Shown: positions 35,607-42,848 of the stretch, one piece after another | Numbering within the stretch: position 1 is the stretch's first letter | Layout: each line of letters starts with the position of its first letter | Assembly: GCA_016718605.1 (NCBI GenBank) | Contig: JADKCY010000001.1 | Location: forward strand, 227,730-291,729 | Source of the DNA: Lysobacterales bacterium | GTDB lineage: Bacteria; Pseudomonadota; Gammaproteobacteria; Xanthomonadales; Xanthomonadaceae | Direction: 5' to 3' | Length of the DNA: 64,000 bases | Made by a program: the position numbers and the translations under genes | Notes under the pieces: model-generated | Databases searched by the model: none | Seen by the model: only the letters and a program-made list of their open reading frames with translations | Told to the model about the DNA's origin: nothing

Positions 35607-36542
35607 TTAGATCAGCTTGATCTCGCGAAGTCGCTCCAGCAAATACTCATGGGCAGTGATCGCCGTGGGGTAGCGATCCGGGTTTTCCGCGCTGACACAT
35701 TGCGACAGCGTCTTGATCAGATAGTCCGGATTGGGGTGCAGGAAGAACGGCGTCGAGTAGCGCGGCTTGCGCGCTGCCTCACCCGGAGGATTGACGACCC
35801 GATGGGTGGTCGACGGGTACACATGATTGCTCAGGCGCTGCAGCATGTCGCCGATGTTCACCACGATGGTGTCGGCGTCAGCAGTAAACGCGACCCACTC
35901 ACCTTTGCGGGACAGCACTTCAAGACCTGCCGCACTGGCACCGACCAGCAGGGTGATGAAGTTGATGTCCTCATGCGCTCCGGCGCGCACATTCGGCACG
36001 TCGGGCGCGGTGATCGGCGGATAATGAATCGGTCGCAGGATCGAATTGCCGAACTGCGTCTTGTCGGCAAAGAAGTTCGCAGGCAAATCGATGTGCAACG
36101 CAAGCGCCGACAACATCTTGGCGCCCAGCGCATCCAGCGATTGATACAGCGCGTACCCGACACGCTGAAACTCGGCAATCTCTTTCGGCCAGAGGTTCGG
36201 CGGCATCACATCGGCATATTGGGAATCGGCGGGCAACTCGCGACCGATGTGATAGAACTCCTTCAGATCGGGATATTTGGAATCCTTGGCTGTTTCGACG
36301 CCAAATGGCGTGTAGCCGCGTGCGCCGCCCTTGCCCGCAAGGTGATATTGCATCTTCACTTCGGTCGGTAGTGCAAAGAAGGCATGAAACGCCGCATACG
36401 CCGCATCAATGTCGGTTTGACTGATCGCGTGACCACGGATGCCACAGAAGCCCCATTCCCGATAGGCAGCACCCAATTCGGCCACAAAGGCGTCACGATC
36501 AGAATCAAAACGACGAATATCCAGGGTGGGAATCTGACTCAT
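35607..36542 (-). CDS. 2-oxoglutarate/Fe(II) oxygenase, isopenicillin-N-synthase type
   Basis: A 311-residue member of the DIOX-N/2OG-FeII family. The metal triad is His190 and Asp192 (GAHEDINF) and His247 (TTHRVVNP); Arg261 and Ser263 in RYSTPFF bind the 2-oxoglutarate carboxylate. The DIOX-N domain starts IPTLDIRRF. Proteins of this group include ethylene-forming enzymes and gibberellin-type oxidases, and many bacterial members have no known substrate, so none is named. Bases 35485-35606 before it are a convergent gap without recognisable features. Confidence 0.82.
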   Translation of the reverse strand: MSQIPTLDIRRFDSDRDAFVAELGAAYREWGFCGIRGHAISQTDIDAAYAAFHAFFALPTEVKMQYHLAGKGGARGYTPFGVETAKDSKYPDLKEFYHIGRELPADSQYADVMPPNLWPKEIAEFQRVGYALYQSLDALGAKMLSALALHIDLPANFFADKTQFGNSILRPIHYPPITAPDVPNVRAGAHEDINFITLLVGASAAGLEVLSRKGEWVAFTADADTIVVNIGDMLQRLSNHVYPSTTHRVVNPPGEAARKPRYSTPFFLHPNPDYLIKTLSQCVSAENPDRYPTAITAHEYLLERLREIKLI

Positions 36543-36603
36543 GGCGAGATCTCATTGTTGAATGCCACGTTTGAGGCGCAGCGGAAAAGATTTGCAGATC
36601 GTC

Positions 36604-37941
36604 TCAGGCTGCTGCGTGTACGGCGGCCGACAATGAACTCAGGACAGAATCCAGCAGTGCTTGTTCATCGGCTTCAACCGTGATGCGGACGACAGGTTCG
36701 GTCCCGGAAGGCCGCAACACCAGACGACCACGACCACGCAAACGCTCTTCAGCAAGCGCAGCCGCCTCGCGCACAGCCACAGAATCCAGTGGTTTGCTGC
36801 CAGCGTCGATTCGCACGTTGATGGTCTGCTGAGGCACGCGCATGACCGCTGCTTTCAGTTGGGCCAGCGTCTGGCCCGACCGGCGAATGGCCTGTAGAAC
36901 CTGCAGGGCGCTCACGATACCGTCACCAGTGCTGGCGCGATCGAGAACGAGTAGATGCCCCGATGCCTCGCCGCCCAGCACCGCGCCACATTCAATCAAT
37001 TGCTGATGCACATAGCGGTCACCCACCTTGGCACGCGAAAAATCGATACCCTGATGCTGGAAGGCCCGCTCAAGTCCATAGTTGCTCATCAATGTGCCAA
37101 CCACGATTTTCGGCTTGTTGCCCATTGCGGCACGATCCATCGCCAGCACGTAAAGCAGCTCATCGCCATCCACGACGCTGCCATCTGCATCAACAAACAG
37201 GACCCGGTCACCATCACCGTCGAAGGCAATGCCAAGATGGGTGCGCCCCTGCTGGACCCGTTGCTGCAGGGCCGCCAAGTGCGTCGAGCCGCAACCCGCA
37301 TTGATATTCAGACCATCCGGTTCCGCACCAATGACGATCAACTCGGCACCTAGCTCCCGGAACAGCTGCGGCGCAATCTGATAGTTGGCGCCATTGGCAC
37401 AATCCATCGCAATGCGCATTCCGCGCAGACTGAAGTCCTCACTGACCGTCGACTTGCAGAACTCCGCATAACGCGCCGCAGCGTCGCTGACTCGACTCGC
37501 TTTTCCGAGCGCCTCCGATGCGACCGTACTGAATGGCTCATCGAGCGCGGACTCAATCGCGTGTTCGGTTGCGTCGCACAGCTTCTCGCCATGCGCGGAG
37601 AAAAACTTGATGCCATTGTCGTGATGAGGATTGTGCGACGCACTGATGACAATCCCGGCATCCGCACGTAGCGATCGGGTCAGGTATGCCACACCCGGTG
37701 TCGGGATCGGGCCAAGCAGTTTGACATTCGCACCCGCGGCTACCAAACCCGCCTCCAGAGCGGATTCGAACATGTAGCCGGAAATCCGCGTGTCCTTGCC
37801 GATGACCACCGTGGCATGCCCTTCCCGTGCGAGCGCGCGACCAGCGGCCCAACCCAGTTTCAAGACAAAGTCGGCGGAAATGGGGCCTTCACCGACCCGT
37901 CCTCGAATGCCATCGGTGCCAAAATAGCGTCGCTGCGACAT
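36604..37941 (-). CDS. glmM: Phosphoglucosamine mutase
   Basis: A 445-residue enzyme converting glucosamine-6-phosphate to the 1-phosphate for UDP-GlcNAc, hence peptidoglycan and LPS. FGTDGIRGRVGE starts the protein; the phosphoserine is Ser102 in SASHNPHHDNGIKFF; the magnesium loop is FDGDGDRVLFVD; the sugar-binding loop is GGEASGH; and the phosphate-binding loop RPSGTEPVVRI is near the end. It begins 2 bases after the accD stop. Confidence 0.97.
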   Translation of the reverse strand: MSQRRYFGTDGIRGRVGEGPISADFVLKLGWAAGRALAREGHATVVIGKDTRISGYMFESALEAGLVAAGANVKLLGPIPTPGVAYLTRSLRADAGIVISASHNPHHDNGIKFFSAHGEKLCDATEHAIESALDEPFSTVASEALGKASRVSDAAARYAEFCKSTVSEDFSLRGMRIAMDCANGANYQIAPQLFRELGAELIVIGAEPDGLNINAGCGSTHLAALQQRVQQGRTHLGIAFDGDGDRVLFVDADGSVVDGDELLYVLAMDRAAMGNKPKIVVGTLMSNYGLERAFQHQGIDFSRAKVGDRYVHQQLIECGAVLGGEASGHLLVLDRASTGDGIVSALQVLQAIRRSGQTLAQLKAAVMRVPQQTINVRIDAGSKPLDSVAVREAAALAEERLRGRGRLVLRPSGTEPVVRITVEADEQALLDSVLSSLSAAVHAAA

Positions 37942-37943
37942 GA

Positions 37944-38825
37944 TCAAGCGACCTCAACGTGTGGGCGCGGCGCGCGCATCAGCATCGCCAACACCGTCGC
38001 GAGCTTGTCACGCATCTCACGCCGATCAATGATCATGTCGATAGCGCCGTGCGCGAGCAGGAATTCAGAGCGCTGAAAGCCTTGCGGCAGGGTTTCGCGG
38101 ACCGTCTGTTCGATCACGCGCGGTCCCGCAAAACCGATCAACGCGTGAGGCTCGGCAACATTCAAATCCCCCAGCATGCCGAGACTTGCCGACACGCCAC
38201 CGGTCGTCGGGTGGGTCAATACCGATATGTACGGCAATCCGGCCGATCGCATTCGCGCCAAAGCCGCTGAAGTCTTGGCCATCTGCATGAGTGAGAACAG
38301 GCCTTCCTGCATGCGCGCCCCACCCGTCGCGGCAAAACAAACGAGTGGCATTTTCTCGGCCAATGCCAACTCAGCCGCCAACGTGAACTTCTCGCCGACA
38401 ACCGAACCCATCGAACCACCCATGTAGCGAAACTCGAACGCACACGCCGAGACAGGCATACCCTTCAGCCGGCCACGCATGGCGATCAGGGCATCCTTTT
38501 CGCCAGTCTGCTTTTGTGCAGCAACAATCCGATCTTTGTACTTCTTTTGATCCTTGAACCGCAGCGCGTCGATCGGTTCCAGATCGGCAGCAATCTCGTC
38601 TGCGGAATCCGCATCAAGCCATTGCGCCAGTCGCTGGCGAGCGCCGATGTAATGGTGATGGCCACACTTGGGGCAAACCTCGAGATTACGCTCCATCTCG
38701 GGTCGGTACAGAACCGCCGCACAACTGTCGCACTTGCTCCACAATCCTTCCGGCACGCCACGTTTGGTGCTGGTTTCGGATTCGGTGCGGATACGCGCGG
38801 GCATCAACTTGCTCAGCCAACTCAT
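37944..38825 (-). CDS. accD: Acetyl-CoA carboxylase carboxyltransferase subunit beta
   Basis: A 293-residue subunit of the carboxyltransferase that makes malonyl-CoA for fatty acid synthesis. The zinc ribbon uses Cys32, Cys35, Cys51 and Cys54; the crotonase-fold part has YMGGSMGSVVGEK, the GGARMQEGL acyl-CoA loop and the HPTTGGVSASLG segment. The ATG at 38825 gives MSWLSKL, the standard start. A TAGAAT box lies about 37 bases upstream. Confidence 0.97.
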   Translation of the reverse strand: MSWLSKLMPARIRTESETSTKRGVPEGLWSKCDSCAAVLYRPEMERNLEVCPKCGHHHYIGARQRLAQWLDADSADEIAADLEPIDALRFKDQKKYKDRIVAAQKQTGEKDALIAMRGRLKGMPVSACAFEFRYMGGSMGSVVGEKFTLAAELALAEKMPLVCFAATGGARMQEGLFSLMQMAKTSAALARMRSAGLPYISVLTHPTTGGVSASLGMLGDLNVAEPHALIGFAGPRVIEQTVRETLPQGFQRSEFLLAHGAIDMIIDRREMRDKLATVLAMLMRAPRPHVEVA

Positions 38826-38861
38826 CGGCGTTTGCCTACCTTGAAACGACAAAGGATTGGA

Positions 38862-38867
38862 ATTCTA
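38862..38867 (-). promoter_or_regulatory. Candidate -10 box for accD-glmM
   Basis: TAGAAT on the minus strand, about 37 bases before the accD ATG, in the same gTTAGAATTCC context as other boxes in this window. No clear -35 box. Confidence 0.4.
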
Positions 38868-38992
38868 ACAGTCGGCCGCATGGGTCATGGCGCGGTGCGC
38901 AAACCGGCCGCTCAAGATCGTTGGTATCGCTTGATCAGGCACAATGTGAGAACCCCATGAACGCGGAGATTTCCTCTCCCGAGGATCGCTGC

Positions 38993-39388
38993 ATGACGCA
39001 CCCCTGCCTTCGCTGCGGCGCCTGTTGCGCCTATTTCCGGGTCGCCTTCTATTGGGGCGAAATGGCGTCCGCTCAGCCGGGCGGCGTGCCGGATGAACTC
39101 ACTGAGCGACGTGATCCGTTACGTGTCGCAATGCGCGGAACGCAACAATCCAAGCCGCGATGTATCGCCCTCCAAGGCACTGTCACGCAAGACGCACATT
39201 GTGGAATCTACGCACGACGTCCTTCACCGTGTCGTGATCTCAGCCCTGCCTGGGAACACGGCGATCCGAGTCCGCAATGCGATCGCGCACGGATCGCCCA
39301 CGGCCTCACTCCGCTACTTGCTGAGGACTGGATCGCCTTGCGAGTGCATCAGCCGCAGGTCACGCCAGTACCGCGCAATCCGCAATAA
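38993..39388 (+). CDS. YkgJ family cysteine-cluster protein
   Basis: A 131-residue protein of the YkgJ/UPF0153 group, with the zinc- or iron-binding cysteine cluster CLRCGACC at the start and later cysteines at RCIAL, HCGIYARRPSPCRDL and QCDRARIAHGL. Family biochemistry is poorly known. Start: ATG 38993 with GAGGA about 8 bases upstream is preferred; an in-frame ATG at 38957 would add 12 residues. Its 3' end overlaps msrA on the opposite strand by 40 bases. Confidence 0.8.
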   Translation: MTHPCLRCGACCAYFRVAFYWGEMASAQPGGVPDELTERRDPLRVAMRGTQQSKPRCIALQGTVTQDAHCGIYARRPSPCRDLSPAWEHGDPSPQCDRARIAHGLTPLLAEDWIALRVHQPQVTPVPRNPQ

Positions 39389-39987
39389 CCGCTCGGATGC
39401 TTGGACAAATACTGTTGATGCACATCCTCGGCAAAGTAGAAGGGGCCCGCCAATCGAATTTCCGTCGTCATTGACGGCCAAGCCTCCGCCTGAAGACGCC
39501 GTGCAAAATCTGCTGCACTGCGCGTTGCGATGTGCAGATGCTGCGTATCCATGCAGAAAATCGCCGAACGGTACTGACTGCCGACATCATTGCCCTGGCG
39601 CATGCCTTGGGTTGGATCATGGCTCTCCCAGAACACGCGGAGCAGATCAGAGACAGCAATCGTTTCTGGATCAAAAACCACCCGCACGAGTTCGACGTGA
39701 CCAGTCATACCGCTGCAAACTTCATCGTAGGTCGGGTTCGGCGTATACCCGCCGCCATATCCGACAGCCGTCGTCAAAACACCGGGTAGTGACCAGAACG
39801 CACGCTCGGCACCCCAGAAACATCCCATGCCAAGTTGCAGCCATTGGGCACCCGCAAAGTCACCGCGTAGCGGACGCCCATGCACATGATGAACATTGCG
39901 TAGTGGCAGGGCCTCGCCGCGCCCTGCCAACGCCTGCTCGGCGGACGGAAGGCGTTGTTTCCAGGCGCCGATGCCCAGCACCGTCAT
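39349..39987 (-). CDS. msrA: Peptide methionine sulfoxide reductase MsrA
   Basis: A 212-residue enzyme reducing the S-epimer of methionine sulfoxide. The catalytic cysteine is Cys56 in MGCFWGAERAF; GGYTPNPTYDEVCSGMTGHVE, FWESHDPTQGMRQGNDVGSQYRSAIF and the ending HPSGYCG(LRGTG) with a resolving cysteine are all typical. An N-terminal extension of about 45 residues resembles E. coli MsrA rather than short forms. Its ATG overlaps the stop of the upstream GST gene by four bases, so it is probably co-translated with it. Confidence 0.95.
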   Translation of the reverse strand: MTVLGIGAWKQRLPSAEQALAGRGEALPLRNVHHVHGRPLRGDFAGAQWLQLGMGCFWGAERAFWSLPGVLTTAVGYGGGYTPNPTYDEVCSGMTGHVELVRVVFDPETIAVSDLLRVFWESHDPTQGMRQGNDVGSQYRSAIFCMDTQHLHIATRSAADFARRLQAEAWPSMTTEIRLAGPFYFAEDVHQQYLSKHPSGYCGLRGTGVTCG

Positions 39988-40652
39988 GACAGCCTCCGCA
40001 GTGATTCGTATTTGTCCAAACGTTCTTGCTCGGCAACGCCTGCCGCCATCCACGCCCGCATCCCGGGATGCGCCAGCATTGTCGCGACATATTGGGCGGA
40101 AGCCGGCGCGAGCGCCGGACCATAGCCATGAAAACGGATGACTACCGGCGCAAACATCGCATCCACAATACTGAATCCGCCGCAGAGAAAATCACCTTTG
40201 GGCGCAACCGCTCGGAGATCCTCCCAGAGCGTTTGCACCCGATCGATATCCGCCTGCGCACTCTCGTCCCATCGGTAGGCATCCGGTAGGCGCGAACAGT
40301 TCATTGGTAGCTGGCTGCGCATCGCAGCAAAGCCAGAGTGCATCTCCGCTGAAGCCGAACGTGCCAGAGCGCGTTGACTCAGGGTGCTCGGCCAACCACG
40401 TCCGTCCAGAAACACCTCGTTGACGTACTCGCAAATCGCCAACGAATCCCAGATCACCCGCCCCTCATGGTGCAGCACGGGCACCCGTCGACTGGGCGAC
40501 AAGCGCGCAATCTCGTCACCGAATTCAGGCGTGTCCAAAGGCAGACGTTGTTCATTGAAGTCGACACCGAAATGCCTCAGCAACAACCAGGGCCTCAGCG
40601 ACCAGGAGCTGTAGTGCTTGTTGCCGATGACGAGCAGTGGTTTCTCAGACAA
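39984..40652 (-). CDS. Glutathione S-transferase family protein
   Basis: A 222-residue protein with an N-terminal thioredoxin-like domain (LVIGNKHYSSWSLRPWLLL, active Ser in SSWS; cis-proline in RVPVLHHEG; ESxAI-type DSLAICEY) and a helical C-terminal domain with GGFSIVDAMFAPV. It belongs to the maleylacetoacetate-isomerase-like bacterial group; substrate unknown. Start: the frame opens at 40760, but a TTG at 40652 has AGGAG 7 bases upstream and homology starts there, while ATGs at 40688 and 40694 have no ribosome binding site. Co-operonic with msrA, so a role in oxidative stress is plausible. Confidence 0.82.
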   Translation of the reverse strand: MSEKPLLVIGNKHYSSWSLRPWLLLRHFGVDFNEQRLPLDTPEFGDEIARLSPSRRVPVLHHEGRVIWDSLAICEYVNEVFLDGRGWPSTLSQRALARSASAEMHSGFAAMRSQLPMNCSRLPDAYRWDESAQADIDRVQTLWEDLRAVAPKGDFLCGGFSIVDAMFAPVVIRFHGYGPALAPASAQYVATMLAHPGMRAWMAAGVAEQERLDKYESLRRLS

Positions 40653-40793
40653 GTGTTTCTCCTGAAGGGACGCGAGTGTTGATGGCATGGACATTCTGCC
40701 GCAAACGAACAACCCACTCGTAGGCATCGGGCCAGATGCCCGCTGCCTGCAAGTTCCCATTCCGTCGCGTGCGCGAGCCCAATTTGAATTGGC

Positions 40794-42770
40794 TTACTTC
40801 GCAGACTGCCCAATGTGCTTGTCAAGGAAATCGAGCACCTTGGTGTAGTACTCGAGTCGATGCTCGTACTTGAAGAAACCATGCCCTTCATCACGATAAA
40901 TCAGGGTATCTACCGGAACACCCGCCGCCTTCAATGCGCGCTCCATCGCCTCGGTGTGCTCGACAGGTGCGCGTTCGTCTGCCCCACCGGCTGCCAGCAA
41001 GACGGGAACCTTGATGCGGTCAGCCAGGTTGACCGGCGATGTTTCGGCCAAGCCGTCCTTGCCAAGGGCCATGGTCAGATAGTTTTTGCCTGAGTACAGC
41101 TGCGGAATATCGCCATTGCTGTACATCATGGCGAGATCGTAAACACCGATATAGCCAATTGCGCAACGAAAAAGATCCGGCTCCTTGGCCACGCCCATCA
41201 ATGCGGCATAACCACCGTAACTGCCGCCAGCGATGCAGATGCGCTTGGCATTGGCAATGCCTTGATCAATCAACCAGCGGGTCGCATCGGTCAGATCATC
41301 CTGCATGGCGCGTCCCCACTGGCGATACCCCGCTCGTTCGAAGTCCTTGCCATAGCCACTGGAGCCGCGAAAATTGACTTGCAGGACGGCATAGCCCCGG
41401 CTGGCCAGAATCTGTACTCCGGTGTTGTAGCCCCAGTCATCACGAACATCGAATGGGCCACCATGCGGATTGACGACCACTGGCAAGTCCTTTGCCTCGC
41501 GCCCAATGGGCACCGTCAGCAGGCCTTGCAGTTTCAGTCCATCACGTGTAGTGATCTCGACCGCGTGCATGTCGGCCAACTGATCGGGTTGAATCCACTC
41601 GCGCCGACTGCCGATCAGTTGCGCCTTTTTAGCCTCGCGATCAAACAGGAAGTAATCACCCGGGTTGGTTGGTGAGGAGGCAAACAACAAGGCAAAGCGA
41701 CCGTCTCTTGTTGCGGAGGAAATGCTGACCGGCATCGCATCGCCGAAACTCGCCTGCAGACTACGCAGCAGTCGGGCATCCGGGTGCTGGTCATCGAAAT
41801 AGCGTGCAGTCGGCTGCGGATCCATGAACCAAGTGCCGATCACCGAGTGCCCGTCAATGGACGCGATCGGAGCTGTGGGACTGACTCGATCGTGCTGCAT
41901 CACGGCCGTGCGGGAGTGGGTTTCGGTATCAAACGACTCGACGACATCCGGTCCAGTGTCACGGCTTGCGCGCAGGTAGGCCGTCACACCATCCGGAGCA
42001 AAGCCCATGAATGAGACCACATGGTCCGTCGCAGCCTGGTCATTGATCAGTATCCAGTCTTCCGAATCCACCTCGCGGTAGTAGAGCTTGAGCATGTTGT
42101 CGCCACCGGCGCCTTGGGCGAACCGCACCCGGCCTTGCGGGTCCGTGCCGAACTGAGCGCGACGGACTGGCGCGCGGGCCTCGACCACCCGACGCCCGGA
42201 GCGAATATCCATCCGCTCGGCGGTCGTATATGAGTCCATCGAAGAGTTCTTAATCGGTGAAATAGCCACCAGAACCCGGTGGTCATCACTCGCTACATTG
42301 TCGATCATTGATGCAAAAACGAGCTCGCGCTTGCGCTGGTTCACTTTGCTGCCCAACTCCTGACCGTCATTGGCGCGGAAGCCGATCAGTAATTCCTGGC
42401 CCGTTCCGTCAGCACGGGTGATGTAGAGTTCCCCGGTCAGACTGGGGGCGTCGTAGCCGACGAACTGCTCACCGACCGCAAACATCACCTGATCGTCTGA
42501 CACCCAAGCAAAATCCACGACATGAATACGTTCACCGGCATAAAAATAGCCGGATCGCTGCATGGTTTCGCGTTCCAGAATGAACAGTGCCGAGCCAGAT
42601 TCCATTGGCGCAATTGCCGCCAGATACTTGCCTGTCGGCGATATTTTGATACGCGTGAACGGTTCATTCTTCAAGAAGTCAGGCACACTCGGCGGAGTCA
42701 CTTCTGCGAAAGATGTCACACTCAAAACCATACCCATCAACAGCAAAAAAGGCAGAAAAAAACGTTTCAT
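40794..42770 (-). CDS. S9 family prolyl oligopeptidase-like peptidase, exported
   Basis: A 658-residue protein with a signal peptide (about 1-22), a beta-propeller (about 30-395) and a C-terminal alpha/beta hydrolase domain. The triad is Ser517 in GGSYGGYAAL, Asp598 in GGADERAP and His630 in DEGHGFF. The oxyanion segment is NPHGGPFDVRDDWGYN. It is probably a periplasmic dipeptidyl- or acylaminoacyl-type peptidase; such genes are abundant in this order. No neighbour is clearly linked; the terminator at 42799 separates it from gcvP. Confidence 0.88.
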   Translation of the reverse strand: MKRFFLPFLLLMGMVLSVTSFAEVTPPSVPDFLKNEPFTRIKISPTGKYLAAIAPMESGSALFILERETMQRSGYFYAGERIHVVDFAWVSDDQVMFAVGEQFVGYDAPSLTGELYITRADGTGQELLIGFRANDGQELGSKVNQRKRELVFASMIDNVASDDHRVLVAISPIKNSSMDSYTTAERMDIRSGRRVVEARAPVRRAQFGTDPQGRVRFAQGAGGDNMLKLYYREVDSEDWILINDQAATDHVVSFMGFAPDGVTAYLRASRDTGPDVVESFDTETHSRTAVMQHDRVSPTAPIASIDGHSVIGTWFMDPQPTARYFDDQHPDARLLRSLQASFGDAMPVSISSATRDGRFALLFASSPTNPGDYFLFDREAKKAQLIGSRREWIQPDQLADMHAVEITTRDGLKLQGLLTVPIGREAKDLPVVVNPHGGPFDVRDDWGYNTGVQILASRGYAVLQVNFRGSSGYGKDFERAGYRQWGRAMQDDLTDATRWLIDQGIANAKRICIAGGSYGGYAALMGVAKEPDLFRCAIGYIGVYDLAMMYSNGDIPQLYSGKNYLTMALGKDGLAETSPVNLADRIKVPVLLAAGGADERAPVEHTEAMERALKAAGVPVDTLIYRDEGHGFFKYEHRLEYYTKVLDFLDKHIGQSAK

Positions 42771-42798
42771 GTTGACTCCCGCAATCGACCAAAGAAAA

Positions 42799-42823
42799 AC
42801 GCACCTGAGGTGCGTCTTTCTTT
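42799..42823. terminator. Bidirectional terminator after gcvP
   Basis: ACGCACCT and AGGTGCGT form an 8-pair stem around one base (palindromic). On the minus strand TTTTTCTTT follows, ending gcvP; on the plus strand CTTTCTTTAAAT follows. Confidence 0.75.
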
Positions 42824-42848
42824 AAATTAGGTGAAACGCGCCATTGAA

